From NCBI GenBank assembly GCA_018350325.1, contig JAEVLN010000045.1, forward strand, positions 131,050 to 195,049: DNA of 64,000 nucleotides, written 5' to 3'. The notes under the pieces were generated by a model. The model did not search any database. It was not told where the DNA came from and was given only the letters and a program-made list of their open reading frames with translations. Positions 35,501 through 47,640 of this stretch are shown here, one piece after another. The translations under genes were made by a program, and so were the position numbers. The DNA is from Globodera rostochiensis (lineage: Eukaryota; Nematoda; Chromadorea; Rhabditida; Heteroderidae). Each line of letters opens with the position of its first letter. Position 1 is the first letter of the stretch.

Positions 35501-38500
35501 AAGCAATTGATATCACTGATGAAATAGACGATAAAATACAGCGAGAATTGTTTTTGTTCAAAAATATATTGTTTCAAAATCCCAAAAAGCCATTGCCAAA
35601 AACGGACCCAGAGGATTATATTCAATGTTTGTTTAATTTGCACGAGGCGGCGATCATTGGATTGATCAAAAATAATGAATTTACTAAACAATGCAAAAGT
35701 AATTTACTTTTACAAAATTTATTTACTTTATTATCTATTTCGCATAATTTTTTTTTGATATATTAACATTTTTTAATAAACAAAATTACAAAAATAAAAA
35801 TAACTATACATAAATAAAATAACCATTTTAGGCATAGTAATTGACCAAAAACGACTTGAGCATTTAGTTTCGCGCAATTCTGAACAAATTGAACAATTTT
35901 TATTAGAAAGCAATGTCGTAATGGATACAAACTCAGATGAAAAAAAAAACGCCGATGAAACCGAAAGCTCAAAACAAAATATTTTTATATCAAACACATT
36001 GGCAACGAAGACAGATGAAACCGATGAAGGTAACAGAAACCGGCCTAACCGATTTTTTGGGATCTCGATCTCGGCTAAATCCCCCAATACTGACCCAACC
36101 CAAAAAATTGCCAAAATCTCGACCTCGATCAATCTCAAACAGTTTAAAAAAAGGCTCGGTCGGAATCCCGAGAAACCCGGCGGAATCCCGATCCTGTTCG
36201 CTCTCTATAAATATGTAAGAACGGAAAATAAATAAAGTATTAGAAAGAAAATCTTAATTGGTTAACAATTTAGACATTAAATAAATCTTTGATAAACTTT
36301 AATTTGTATTAATCATAATTTGTTGTATTATTTGACATGTTCAACAGCAACAAAATTAATTGGTTCTCATTTTTAATCGAAATTCTCTTTTTGAATCAGG
36401 AAAATTATCAATTTTTTAACAAAAAATATCAAATTTTCGAAATTTTGACTTTAAAAAATCCACGACTGTCCCCGTGAAACATTTGGAAAATCTAGCTGTT
36501 TTTTTTTAGTAATTTTAATCAATTTAAGAAGTTGAGTTCGCTTATAATTTAATACAAAATTATAAGCAAATTATGATGGCAGAAGCAAAAATTGAGGAAC
36601 CAATCAAAAAACAAATTGGAATTGATGCAATTTATTTTCATCATAAAATGATTTTGACTGTTTTGTTTGATGAAGCTGAGCAGCTGCTTAAAAAGAATGA
36701 AAAATCAAATAAACAAATAAAAACCGCATACAAACAGTTCAGAATTGAGGTTGAACAATGGAACTTTTTTGCAACTCTAAAAGACACAAATGAAAAACAA
36801 AGCAAAATTTGTTTAATGCAATTTTTTTCCAGAAAAATAATCAATGAAAAAAATTGGTTCGAAACAAATATTTCGCCGGAATTTCTATTTTTGACAATGG
36901 TATGAATTAAAATGAATTATTAAATAAATTAAATTTATTATCATTATAAATAACATTAATAACAACCAAATTTAGCACATCGATTTAAATTCAAAAGAAT
37001 TTGGACAGCAATTGGATAAAGCTGATTGTGAAGATGCAAAACTTTCTGCAAAATCATTTGAAGATTTGCTCCAATCGCCACACATTGAATCAATTCACGC
37101 TTTTGTGATTACGTGTTTATTTGAAAAATTTAAGAAATTTGTTCAATTTGTCTATAAGAATGGTCTCACATTTCCTGGAATTCGTGAACTCGGTATTTTT
37201 TATTATTATTTTTTAGGAGAATTGAACATTTAAAATGGACCATTTTTGATCATTTTGGAAAGTTTTTTGTGCCTGTTTAAATATTTAACATTTAGAGTTT
37301 GAAACGCTTCTAAATATTTCATTTTAATATAGATATATATATATATAGGTATATATACAATATTATTTCAAATTGTTATCCTCTTGTGAAAGAGTTTGCT
37401 TAATTTTAGCTCGTGATGATGGGATTATAAATTTGTATAAAAATGTTTTGATCGGTGAGGACAATCAATTGATGAACGAAAGTATTGCAACTCTCGGATT
37501 TAAATTTCAAATCAACAAAGTGACATTGACCAATCAGTCAATGTTAAATTACGTGGATGTTTTACAATATGCAAAAATTCGTGCCCAACTTTATGCAATT
37601 TTAAAATTTTTGCTTATTTTCACTGAAAATCGACACTTAGCGGTGATTCGAATGCTGTGCCCATTGATTAGCTATCAACATTTTATCAATGCCTTGGCCA
37701 GCAGGACATTGGACGAAATGTTGTGGCAAATGCCGTACTTTTGTTTTCCAAAAAGCATTAAACAAAACATGTTGGAACAACAAGGACATTTGGCTGTGAG
37801 CCATTTTAAACGTTTGAAAGATGTTTTGCTTGAAGGTACGGCCTTGGACAACGAGCTGGCCATGCTTTTGCGGGTAAAGCCAGGAGCATTTATGAAAATG
37901 CAACTTTTGATGGGAGATGAATTATTGCTAAAATTATGGCAGCACCAGGAGATCCAAGACAAATTGATAAATCGAAATTGTAAGACAATTTTAGTTAGGC
38001 AAATGTATAATAAAATCAGGCTTGCATTCCGATCCGGTTTCATGTATATTTGAGTTCAAGCCTGAATTTGCATGCTTTAAATTAGGGTTGGTCCTCAACC
38101 CCTCGGGGGCGGAAAAAGTCGGGGTTTTCGTCCCCGACTAAAAAAGTCGGGGATCGGGGTTTTTCCCAGCAAAAACCTCGAAACATTCTAAAAAGTCGGG
38201 GTCGGAGACGGAGACCAACCTTACTTTAAATAAAGATTGTCACTAACCTAATTATTACCTAATTATCTTGGTATAACACTTTTAATCAAATTTGTTTTAG
38301 TTTTTCTCGACAAGAAATGCCTTCTCATCCATTATCATCGTTCCATTACGAGCCCGCATGCAAATGATCGGACCAAAGAGCTTTTGTCGGCCAATCTGTT
38401 CGTTATTTACAATTATTTTGGTGAACTTGGCCGTGCAAATCGAAATATAAGTTTACGGAAAGAAATTGAGAGACAATTGGACAATTTGTGGCTGTTTTTT

Positions 38501-41500
38501 CGAGTCACTTACGACTCGTTTTTTTTATTCCGAGAAACCAGCGATGTTAAAAAATTGAGCTTTGCAAGTTTTATGGCAGAAAGTCTGCTGACGAGTAATT
38601 TTTTTTGTTTTAAATTAATTTTATTAAAAAAATTATTAAATGGAATGAATGGCATCTAATGGCAACAGCTTATGAGTCACTAATAATGTACTTATAAAAT
38701 TATGGTAACTTTATGTTTCAAAAAACTAAAATCTGTGGATAAATTTTATAAGAAAAGTTTTTGCAAAAACGTTAATTTAATAAAGAAAAACATATGTTGG
38801 CGTATTATTTGAATATTAGGATTATCCAAATTTTCCTAGTTACGAGGAGTTAGTATAAGCAAAATGATTTTGAATTATTACAATAATATTTATAAAATTT
38901 CTTTGTTCTTAGATATTTCAAATTTTTTGAACCAAATAAACAAAAAAATAACAAATATAAAAAAGAATAGATTATCGTTAGATTGGAATAAAATTGTCGA
39001 ATCAGCGTATTCAAAAGGAAAATTAAATTGGATTAAATCGGGAAAAACAAAAGTTGCTGAACCCATTGAATTAATACAAAAATTGCACCTTAAAGAGTTG
39101 CAAAATTTTGAGAAAATTAAAGACGATATGGAAATAAGCAAAGCTTTTGCTGTTTTGGTCAAAGGTTTGAAATATAAACAAAATAAACATTAGAAGTTTT
39201 TTTAAAATCGAATTGTGTATATTAATATTACAGATTTGCGTAAAAATAAAAATGGCATAAGGAATAATTTATTAAATCTTTTGACGTTAGAGGATTCAAA
39301 GACATTTTTACAACAAATAAATGTAAAAGATGAAGCCGAACAAATCAAAACCAAATTAAACGCAAATGGCAATGAAATTATAAAAAATGATAAGAAAAAG
39401 AAAAATAAAAAGAATAAAAAAGTGGAAAATTCGATTAGTTCAAAAAATAAAAATTCTTTCCAAAATAAAATTGATGCAAATAAAATGGAAGAAAAAATAG
39501 AGAAAATAAGTGAAGAAAAAATTATGGATAATAAAATTAGTAAACATAAAATGAATGCAAATGAGAAAACAGACGACAAAGTTTCGATAACGATAACGAG
39601 TAAATTAAATGCACCAAATTCAATGATTTCGACAAAAATTATAAATGATGAAGCATTGTTTGAAGAATTGCAACATTTCATTTCTTTTAATGGTTCGTAA
39701 TTTTTACGGCAAATTAACAGCTAAAAAAATTGTTATTTTTTATTAATTTTAATTTTTAAATATTTAGATTTTTGCGATGAATTGAAATTGTATGAATTGT
39801 ATAGGGCATTCGTATTGTCTCCTTCCGATGAAAAACTGCTAATTCTTGAGATTGGTTCAATTATTGTCGAAATAAAACAACGACTCAAAGCAATTGAACA
39901 GCTCGAAAATGTTGGAAAATTTGAAATAAAATGTGACACAAAATCAGTGCTTATTCGACAATTTGATGAATTGTTGGCAAATAAATATAACACTAAAGCG
40001 GAATTGGATGATTTGGAAATGAATTTGCAACAAATTTTGATGAACATATTAAAATATTACAACGCTTTGTGCCCAATTTTAAATGATTACGACAAAAATA
40101 AAATTCAAATGCAAATTATCGTAAAACATTTTGCATATGCACTAATAAATAACAACGAAATTGACAATTATTGGGCAACTGTTAGCAGTGAACAAAAAAG
40201 AGAAAAACTGTTTTATTTATTAAAAAATCGATTGGGAATAAATCGTATTCAAAATCTAAAATTTGGATGGAAGAAAATGTTTGAGCAAATTGAAATCGGT
40301 ATTCTTTTAGTACACATATTTAATTAATTTACAATAAAACTTTTTAAAGATAAATTATTGTTAAAAGAAGACACGAACTTTTTAAGTCCAACTTTTCCAA
40401 TAATGTCACAGCCTATCAATTTCCTTAATACCAATTATAATGATGAACAACGTGACAGAGCAAGTTTATGTTTAATAGTTTAAAACAAATTCATTTTTTA
40501 AAAATAGGCAAATTTCATTTTACTATCCAGCAATTCAGCAAAGATTTACTTTTTCATAGAATTGAATTTAAAAAGATTAAAATATTTGAATCAAAATAAG
40601 GGGTTGAAAAAAATTTGTTCCAATTTATTTCTTTCGCTTTGTTTAAAAAAAACTTTTAAAAATAAAATTGTTTTAATTTTTTGTTTCAAACATTTATAAA
40701 TACATTTTATAGTTCGAGAATTTTTTGAACAATCGTTTCCAACAAATGTCAGCTGACGGTTCTACTAAAGATGAATTTGATCAAAAAATTAGGAACACAT
40801 TAAGCGCAATCCAATGCATCGTCGATAATTGGGTTTTGTTTTACAATTAATATGTAATTTTAATAAAAATATTAATTTACATTTAGTCCGGCAAAAAAGC
40901 CCGTCTGTTGATTTCCGGATCACTTCTGCTCGGCACCCACACTTATGACTCAGACGTTGATTTGATTTGCATTGTGCCAGGAAAAAGCATAAAACAAACG
41001 CATTTTTTTGGCAAATTGGACACGGCGTGCTGCAACCAAAACAAATGTTCTGAGGAGTCAAATTCCTCGTCATTGTATTGTCGTCTTTGTGAAGTAAATA
41101 ATAAAAACACGAATAATCATTAAAATAATATGTTTGCATTAAGTATATTATTTTAAATAAACACTTATTTAAATTTCAAATTAATTTTTTATAAATGGTT
41201 AAAAAAATCATTTAATTCTAATATTTAAAAACAATTATTCAAATCAATTTTAAAAATGGTTAATAATTTAATTGCATTATTAGGTATATCATTTTTAAAA
41301 TGCCCACTTATTTAAGTCAATTAAATCAATTTTAGAATAAAAAAGTGACTGAACTAGTACAAATCACATATGGCACAATATTTATGCTCAAATTCAAATT
41401 TGATGGCATTCCGGTTGACATTCCGTTGGTTTCTATTTTCGACCAAAAAAGTTTGCCAGTTATGCTAAGGGTGGAAACGGTTAAACAATTTTTGATGAAA

Positions 41501-43403
41501 TTCATTTCAGAAGAAAACAATAAATTCGACAAAGAAATTCGCGCCTTTTCAAGTAATTTTTGAAGTTTAAATCAATAAAATTATTAAATTTATTATTTTT
41601 TTGTTTCAAAAAATGTTTCTTTAATTCTAACTACTGTTAACTTTTTAAGGTTATTGTTCGACATTATATATAGCAAATTTGTTAGCGGAAGATGCTAATA
41701 ATAATAGTGAATTTCAGAATGATATTACTAATGAAAGATTTGATGAACAAAAACCACAAAAATTAAAAATTTCCAAAAATTTTCGACTTACGCTTATGGC
41801 ATTGAAATTGTGGGCAAAAAGTAATAATTTAAACTTAACATTAATTATTGTAACAAAAAAGAAAAACATTCCTTTAAATAATTTTTTGATCAATTCCAGG
41901 CAATTTTATTTATTCAAATAGGTTTGGCTATCTGAATGGCGTTATGCTGACTATTATGGTCACCAAAATTATATTATTTTATCCAAACGCCTCAATTCTG
42001 TTTTTGCTGGAAAAATTTTTTTTCATTTTTTCAACAAGGTTAATTTTATTAAAAACAATTTTTTAAATTAATTATACTTAATTTTAGGCCAGTAAACATA
42101 CCATTGAAACTAAAATTAAATATAAAATCATTAAACCATTTTGAAGAGGACAAATATTTGCATGAAAAAATAATGCAAATATTTACCCCGACATTACCTG
42201 AACAAAATGTGGCAAAATTTGTTACGCGTTCAACTGCAAGAATTATACAACAAAATATGCATAAAGGTTTTATTTTAATTTTAAATATAAATAATTTAAT
42301 TTTTTAATAGCACTGATTCAAATCAGAAAGTTGAATACTAAAGAAACTGATTGGGCATCTCTACTGAGCAATTCGGAGAAATTCACTGAAATGGTGACAA
42401 GGATATTTATTTATATATTCATATTAATATTAGGGAGGTTCGAGACCGCGAATTGAACCCCGAGACTCGAGAACAAGACCCCAAAAAAAGCAAAAAATTT
42501 CTCGAGTCAAACCCAAGACCAAGACTCTTAAATACTCCTATTAATTAATAAAAATATTTTATTATTTGATTCTTATACTTAATTGTTGAATTATCAATAT
42601 ATTTAATTCCGTATAATGTGAAAAAATGTTTTTATCATTTTCGCTTTATTATGAATTTAGCACAAATTTTACGTTCTTATCAATTGTATGTCCGAAGATA
42701 AATTTGGAGTTGCCAAATTTTGTCAATTTGTTGAGAGCCGAATTCGTTTGCAATTGATTTATGACATTGATAAAGGAGGAGGAAATATTGAAGCCCAATT
42801 GTTCCCCGACATTTATGAACGCAATTGCAAAATGCCAAATAAATTGGTTGAAACATGCTTTAGGTATGCGTATATTTTTTTTTAAATTAATTTAAATATT
42901 TTATAGAACCCAAATTCGAATAATCCTAGTATTATTTCAAAATTTTCAAATACTTATACTACACGGCGAGGTAGTATTATTTGAAAAAAAATTCTTTTAA
43001 ACTCAGTAAAATTCTAATTTTACTAAAATTCAATTTTGTGAAGGCATTCAAATACTAACTCGTCGCATTATTAGAAAATTTTCAAACAAATACTAAGATT
43101 ATTTAAATAATCCTATTTTAATACGCCGACATAATAAAAATCAATTTCAGCAAAAATTTCTGTAAAATTTGGTTGGTTGGTATAAATTCGAGTTTGCCCA
43201 TTGAATACGTCAAAAATCAGTTGAATATATTTGATTTGTCAATTAAAAGAGCTTTTTTGAAGTTCAATCCAATTACAAATAAAAATAATATTTTTACAAA
43301 CCCAAATTTGTATAATATTGATGAGGAATATGCAAAATTGAAATTTTACATGAAATCAATCATTGTGACTAAACAGACGTTAAAGGAATTGGATCAAGAT
43401 TAA
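32505..43403 (+). CDS. giant secreted poly(A)-polymerase-like protein, copy 2 (2161 aa)
   Basis: Twenty-five exons join in phase: 32505-32577, 33043-33366, 33448-33727, 33787-33986, 34472-35089, 35241-35367, 35409-35698, 35832-36029, 36529-36899, 36976-37192, 37410-37979, 38301-38594, 38913-39164, 39234-39692, 39768-40298, 40350-40459, 40713-40832, 40887-41093, 41336-41552, 41650-41820, 41900-42038, 42088-42266, 42311-42393, 42661-42863, 43151-43403. Exon 1 is a signal peptide ([20 protein letters not shown]). A helical, unrecognised region fills about 25-1640, with [10 protein letters not shown] near 1325. The polymerase-like part has G1689-S1690, D1701-V-D1703, a Cys-rich insert (1726, 1727, 1732, 1743, 1746), D1775, [32 protein letters not shown] and a C-terminal RNA-binding-like region. 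All three catalytic Asp are present. One intron (40460) starts with GC. Several exon lengths equal copy 1 (324, 217, 139, 203). Confidence 0.85.
34190..34211. repeat. poly-G run in intron 4 of copy 2
   Basis: An almost unbroken run of about 21 G. Such runs are unusual in this AT-rich sequence and may be assembly-unstable. Confidence 0.8.
36030..36235. repeat. intronic TE-like insert, CCCGA-rich
   Basis: G+C-rich block with repeated CTCGATC, AATCCCGA and GAATCCCG pieces inside the intron after exon 8. Inverted ends are not clear. Confidence 0.4.
38083..38223. mobile_element. 141-bp hAT-type MITE, TIR TAGGGTTGGTCC, 8-bp TSD
   Basis: Ends TAGGGTTGGTCCTCAACC and GGAGACCAACCTTA flanked by perfect CTTTAAAT duplications (38075-38082, 38224-38231). 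The interior repeats AAAGTCGGGG. Same family as 59656-59809. It sits in the intron between exons 11 and 12 of the large gene copy 2. Confidence 0.85.
42434..42541. repeat. probable decayed MITE in intron 23 of copy 2
   Basis: TTAGGGAGGTTCGAGACC at the left and ATACTCCTATTAAT at the right; interior repeats of CGAGAC/AAGACC. No clean target duplication. Confidence 0.4.
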
Positions 43404-43414
43404 ATAAAAATGTA

Positions 43415-43597
43415 TCATAAATTATAATTAATGCTTTTTGTGATGGCTTCCCGATTTTGTTTTTTCTTAATTGTGCAAAAATTACAATTAAAATGATCGA
43501 ATCGTTCATTTTCTGTCAACAAAAATGACCATTTGTAAAAATGCGTTTTTAAATTTGGGTTGCCGCCCGAATAACGATATCGTTTGATTTTCTGCAA
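43415..43597 (-). other. unexplained 60-codon open frame
   Basis: The minus-strand frame contains YRYSGGNPNLKTHFYKWSF and then FDHFNCNFC, which looks more like protein than chance, with a CxxC as in a BED-type or other small zinc finger. It starts 12 bases past the stop of the large gene. I found no partner exon, so this may be a transposase fragment. Confidence 0.25.
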
Positions 43598-43775
43598 TTA
43601 ATGGATTATTATAAAACTATTTAATTTTTTATGCCATTATTTATAAAAAAATTAATTAACGATCACTTTGTCAGCAATTAAAAAAGGGATTTTTCCATAA
43701 ACTGGCTTAACAAATATAATTTATAGAATTTTATTAAATTATATTTTTCTTTTGAGTTTTGTGAGGCCTTTATTT

Positions 43776-44093
43776 CAGGACTGCGATCGGGTAAAGTCAA
43801 TTCCCAAGTACAAGCATGTTGATTTTCAAGTACATAATGGGCCAATTTTACGAAATCCAAGTACACTCAAAAAAATTTTCTCCAAAACCAACTTGGGGTC
43901 AATTTTTGGTCTACCCTAGACCGGCACCGTATTTAGACAATGCCAAAACATTAAAATCCCTAAATTTTCAACACTCCCGCCAGATTCTCATTTTTCAAGT
44001 ACATTCTTGAAAATAAGCACATTTTTAATTTTTAAGTACGAGGGTCCATTTTCAAGCACTGTACTTGCCATTCAAGTACGAATCGCAGCCCTG
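43776..44093. mobile_element. 318-bp hAT-type MITE, TIR CAGGGCTGCGAT, 8-bp TSD
   Basis: Ends CAGGACTGCGAT and ATCGCAGCCCTG, flanked by perfect CTTTATTT (43768-43775, 44094-44101). The interior repeats TTTTCAAGTAC many times. No coding capacity. Confidence 0.88.
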
Positions 44094-44349
44094 CTTTATT
44101 TGCAACAAAAAAAAAGGATTCTTGTACAAAAATGTATTTGATTTTTGGAATAAATAGGGATATGGCCTTAAATCTTTTTAATTATGTAAAAATATTCTAA
44201 AGTCATAAAATGGTATAAAATAAACACTACGAAGTTTTATCTTATCAAAATTTGGGGGGGAATCCCTCTCATATAAATTACACTCGTACTCGAGTATAAT
44301 TTTATAATTTGAGTTTATTTCTTCACGGATTGTTCCATCACCGCACTTT

Positions 44350-44500
44350 ATGTTCTTTGCTTTTTTACGAAATTCCAGGCCCACAAATTATCATTCGACG
44401 AAGGCATCGGATGTTCAGAAAGGCTAAAATAAAAGATGGACATTTTGTTCTGTCACTTTTCCCCAAAATCAAAATAACGAGCAAAACTATAATAATAAAT
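44350..44500 (-). pseudogene. fragment of the secreted HTH-repeat family
   Basis: On the minus strand, after an acceptor-like TTTATTTTAG, the frame reads SEHPMPSSNDNLWAWNFVKKQRT then stop in pieces matching GKTPSNSNLWAWNLTKKKRT of the gene at 44614-45646. The signal peptide and HTH repeats are not present nearby. Confidence 0.6.
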
Positions 44501-44613
44501 GGAAAAATAGGTTTAAAATATTAACAAAAATTAAAAATACCAATTTTAAAATCTTAGTTTCCTGTAAAAATTGATATTTATTTTATTAAATTATTAACTA
44601 GTTTAATTAATAT

Positions 44614-45646
44614 TTAAAATAAATACTTTCGATCCTGAACATCTCCGGTATTCTCAGGCAATGAATGTTCATCAACAGAATTTACAAATTGCTTTTTCCA
44701 TCTATGCAGTGTTGCTATCCCAATGTTTAGAATATTGGCAATGTCATTGTCACTGATTTTAGTATTTCTTTGTTTAATTTTGTAATATTTTCTAATAATT
44801 TCTGTTTTTACTTTGTCGGAGTACGCTGAAAGTTAATTTGTTTCCAAATTTTATCAGTTAATATTAAAAAATCTTACAATTGACGGGAAGTCCAAATTCT
44901 TTTTTCTAACAATAAATTTTATCTTTAGAAATACCCAAATCTTTAGCAATTTTAATTTGTTCTCCATATTTACTCATTTTGATTTCATCCATTCGGTCAA
45001 TAAATTCACGTTTTTTCTTCCCATAAAAAGGTTGTTTTTTTTTCATTTTTCGAATTAAGCCAAATTCTTTCTTCCATTTATAAATTTTCCGGAGAGTGAC
45101 CCCCAATATTCTTGAACTTTTTTGTTCAATTTTATTTCTTTCTTTTTGTGTATCTTTTCCTTGTTTCTTGTATTCTTTTCTCATCACGTGGAATTTAGAA
45201 ATTATTTCTCGTTTTTCTTTCTCAGAAAATGTTTCTTTCTCTTTGAACTGATTTTCATCGATAAATCGTTTATTTGTTTCATGTTCATCATAACTTTGAT
45301 CAATGTAATCCGGGTCTTCTTGTGTAAGCTTCTGATCAGTCGAATCAGAATTATAAGCTTCAACATTCTGATCAATATTTTCGTCATCCTCAGCTTGTCC
45401 AGTAAATGTTTGAACTGCTTGAATCTCCGTTCTTTCTGTTCTTTTCTTTTTTGTCAGATTCCAGGCCCACAAATTTGAGTTTGACGGAGTTTTTCCCACT
45501 TTTATTTCTTCAAGGTCATCTTCGTCCCAACCTTTCCCAAATATTTCGTCAAAAGTTTGTCGAATTTTTCCATCTTTTGGTTCATCAACAGCCAAAATTT
45601 TGACAATTAAATTTATAAATAGAAAAAATAATGCCAAAAGCTTCAT
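44614..45646 (-). pseudogene. secreted protein with three helix-turn-helix repeats; one premature stop
   Basis: Exon 1 is 45646-44878 and exon 2 is 44825-44614; the join is in phase (981 bp). It has a signal peptide (MKLLALFFLFINLIVKILAVD), an acidic linker with NLWAWNLTKKKRTERT, then three related HTH/homeodomain-like repeats of about 55-65 residues. Their recognition-helix ends are GVTLRKIYKWKKEFG, GISKDKIYC-stop-KKEFG and NIGIATLHRWKKQF. The stop is a TAG at codon 247 exactly where the repeat pattern predicts Trp (TGG). The sequence on both sides is well preserved, so the change is recent, an assembly error, or avoided by a weak GT donor just before it. Without readthrough the product is 246 aa. 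The repeats resemble transposase-type DNA-binding domains. A secreted DNA-binding protein, perhaps acting in host nuclei, is inference. Confidence 0.7.
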
Positions 45647-46086
45647 TTATTAAATTTGTATGCTATTTGCTTAAATTTCAATAATTGTATTGAGGGAGAG
45701 TTTTTAATTTAGAGCGATTTACAAAAATAAGATATTTTAGCTTAAAAATTATGTTAATTTTATAAATTGTAAGATTTTATTAATTGATTTTAATATTGAC
45801 TCAATTTTTTATTTTGTATAAAGCTTAATTAGATGATCATATTATGTGTATATGACACGTCATTCATATGACAATATTTATATTTCATATTTTCAGACTT
45901 GACTTCCGTCCAAATATTATTTTTCATTTAATTTTGCTTGAAGATTAAACTTTTTTTCGCCTTTTTGTTCGTTAGTGTTTCATGTGCATGTTTTTAATCA
46001 AAAGTTTATATAATCTGCGGATTAAACCGATTCAAACGATTAAAATTTGTATTCCTTTTATTGGTGCCTGTTTTATTGCAGAAAAC

Positions 46087-46333
46087 TGTTGTGTATTGGG
46101 CTTACACAATTTATTTATTGGACGAAAAAGGATGTGGGTCAAATTGGGGAATGAGGAATGATGTGGAGAGAGGCCCCGACGAGGGAAAACCGTCGGGTAT
46201 ATGTAGAGGGAATGGTCAGTGGCGGGTCAGAATAAATCGATAGGGGGTGACATGGGTGATAGAGAAAGGGAAAATGGGCACACAAAGGAGGAGGGGGAAA
46301 AGACCGTTTGTGGTGTGTGTCCCACACCCAACA
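46087..46333 (-). repeat. 3' LTR of the gypsy element
   Basis: 247 bp, preceded (minus strand) by a polypurine tract at 46334-46344. Confidence 0.92.
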
Positions 46334-46342
46334 CCTCCCCCA

Positions 46343-47640
46343 CTAGGTTTGATCGTTTCGTCTGATCGGGACTAAGTCGTATTTGGATTTGGACGCGTCC
46401 GGGCTCAGAATCCGTGTTGGCGTTCTGGTCCGTGCGGAGCGTCGGATGGGTTGTTCTCCGTCCGTTTGGGCCTCGTTTGGTTGTGGCTGTTGTTCGTCGA
46501 CAAAACGGACTCTACGAGTTGGTTGAGTTGGGGTAGTGGCCTGATCTGTTCCATTTGTCTGATCTGGAAGCCTCGGTTCTGCGAGAACAATGGGGATGTC
46601 GTGAATGGGGTTGGCACGCATTTGATTTGCGTGGCGGATGGTGACAACATCTAACCCGGGCGCTTTGACACGCCAAATGACCCCTGAACCCCCAATGATT
46701 TGGCCTGGCGTCCACGTTCGCTTGTTGTTGTGGTAGTAGAGGAACATGACGCGGTCCCCAATCTGAAACGGTCGCTCACACGCGCTGTGTCGGCGGTTGA
46801 ACTGCTTGGCCATGCGCTCGCGGTGCTGATCGTTTGCACAATGTTTGACGGGGCGGAGTGGCTTGACCAACGATAGGATTGTGCGGATGGGCCTGCCTAA
46901 AAAAAGTTCAGCGGGTGTCCTGCCATGCAGGACTTCGCTCGGGGTGCTGCGGTAGGCCAGGAGGGAGTTCTGCAACCACTCCTTGTCGTCTCGAGCGCAC
47001 TTGCGCATCTGCCGTTTGAGAATGTCGACGAACCTTTCCGCTTGCCCGTTGCTTTGCGGGTGGAATGGCGGCGAAAACGACTGCTTAATACACCTACTTC
47101 TGCAAAAGAGAAAAAAGTCGTGTGATCGAAATGGTGGACCATTGTCCGAAACGATTTCTTTTGGAAATCCGTAGCGCGAAAAGAGCCACGTGAGCTGTGT
47201 GATCAGGAGGGGCGCTGAAGTGGTGTTCATCTTGATCACTTCCGGCCATTTGCTGTGTGCGTCCACTACCACCAAATACTTGAATCCGTCGTTGCATGGC
47301 CCAGCAAAGTCCATGTGCAGTCGCTCGTAGACTGCACCTGCAGATGGCCATGGGCGAAGCGGGACTTTCGGCGGCGTTCTTGCTGAAAGCGCACAGTCGG
47401 GACAATTTCGCACCACCTTTCTATGTCGGTATCGATTCGGGGCCAATATACGAACTGGCGTGCCAGGCTTTTCATCCGCACCACGCCTGGATGGGTGAAG
47501 TGCAGGGAAGTGAGGATTCGTTGTCGCAACGCCGTCGGAATGATGACTCGGTCGCCGAACAGAAGACAACCCTGCACTTCGGTGTGTTGTGTATTGGGAT
47601 TACACAATTTATTTATTGGACGAAAAAGGATGTGGGTCAA
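46343..47640 (-). pseudogene. gypsy integrase, frameshifted between zinc-binding and core domains
   Basis: A first frame (47640-47266) carries the HHCC-type start: LHFTHPGVVRMKSLARQFVYW, with the following Cys pair lost or altered. The second frame (47569-46343, 408 codons, stop at 46343) carries the catalytic core: MDFAGPCNDGFKYLVVVDA, WPEVIKM, IVSDNGPPFRS and FHPQSNGQAERFV, the D-D-E pattern, then a GPY-like C-terminal region (VMFLYYHNNKRTWTPGQI, GSGVIWRVK). The shift between the two lies near 47370-47400. The 5' end starts inside the pol gene next to the LTR. Confidence 0.88.

Noticed and set aside
35773..36138. 121-codon minus-strand frame
   Set aside because: Antisense of exon 8 of the giant gene and its adjoining repeat; no signal or motif.
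39202..39681. 159-codon minus-strand frame rich in Phe and Ser
   Set aside because: It is the antisense of the Lys/Asn-rich exon 14 of the giant gene copy 2.
45122..45478. 118-codon plus-strand frame, hydrophobic
   Set aside because: Antisense of the acidic and Lys-rich exon of the secreted HTH gene.
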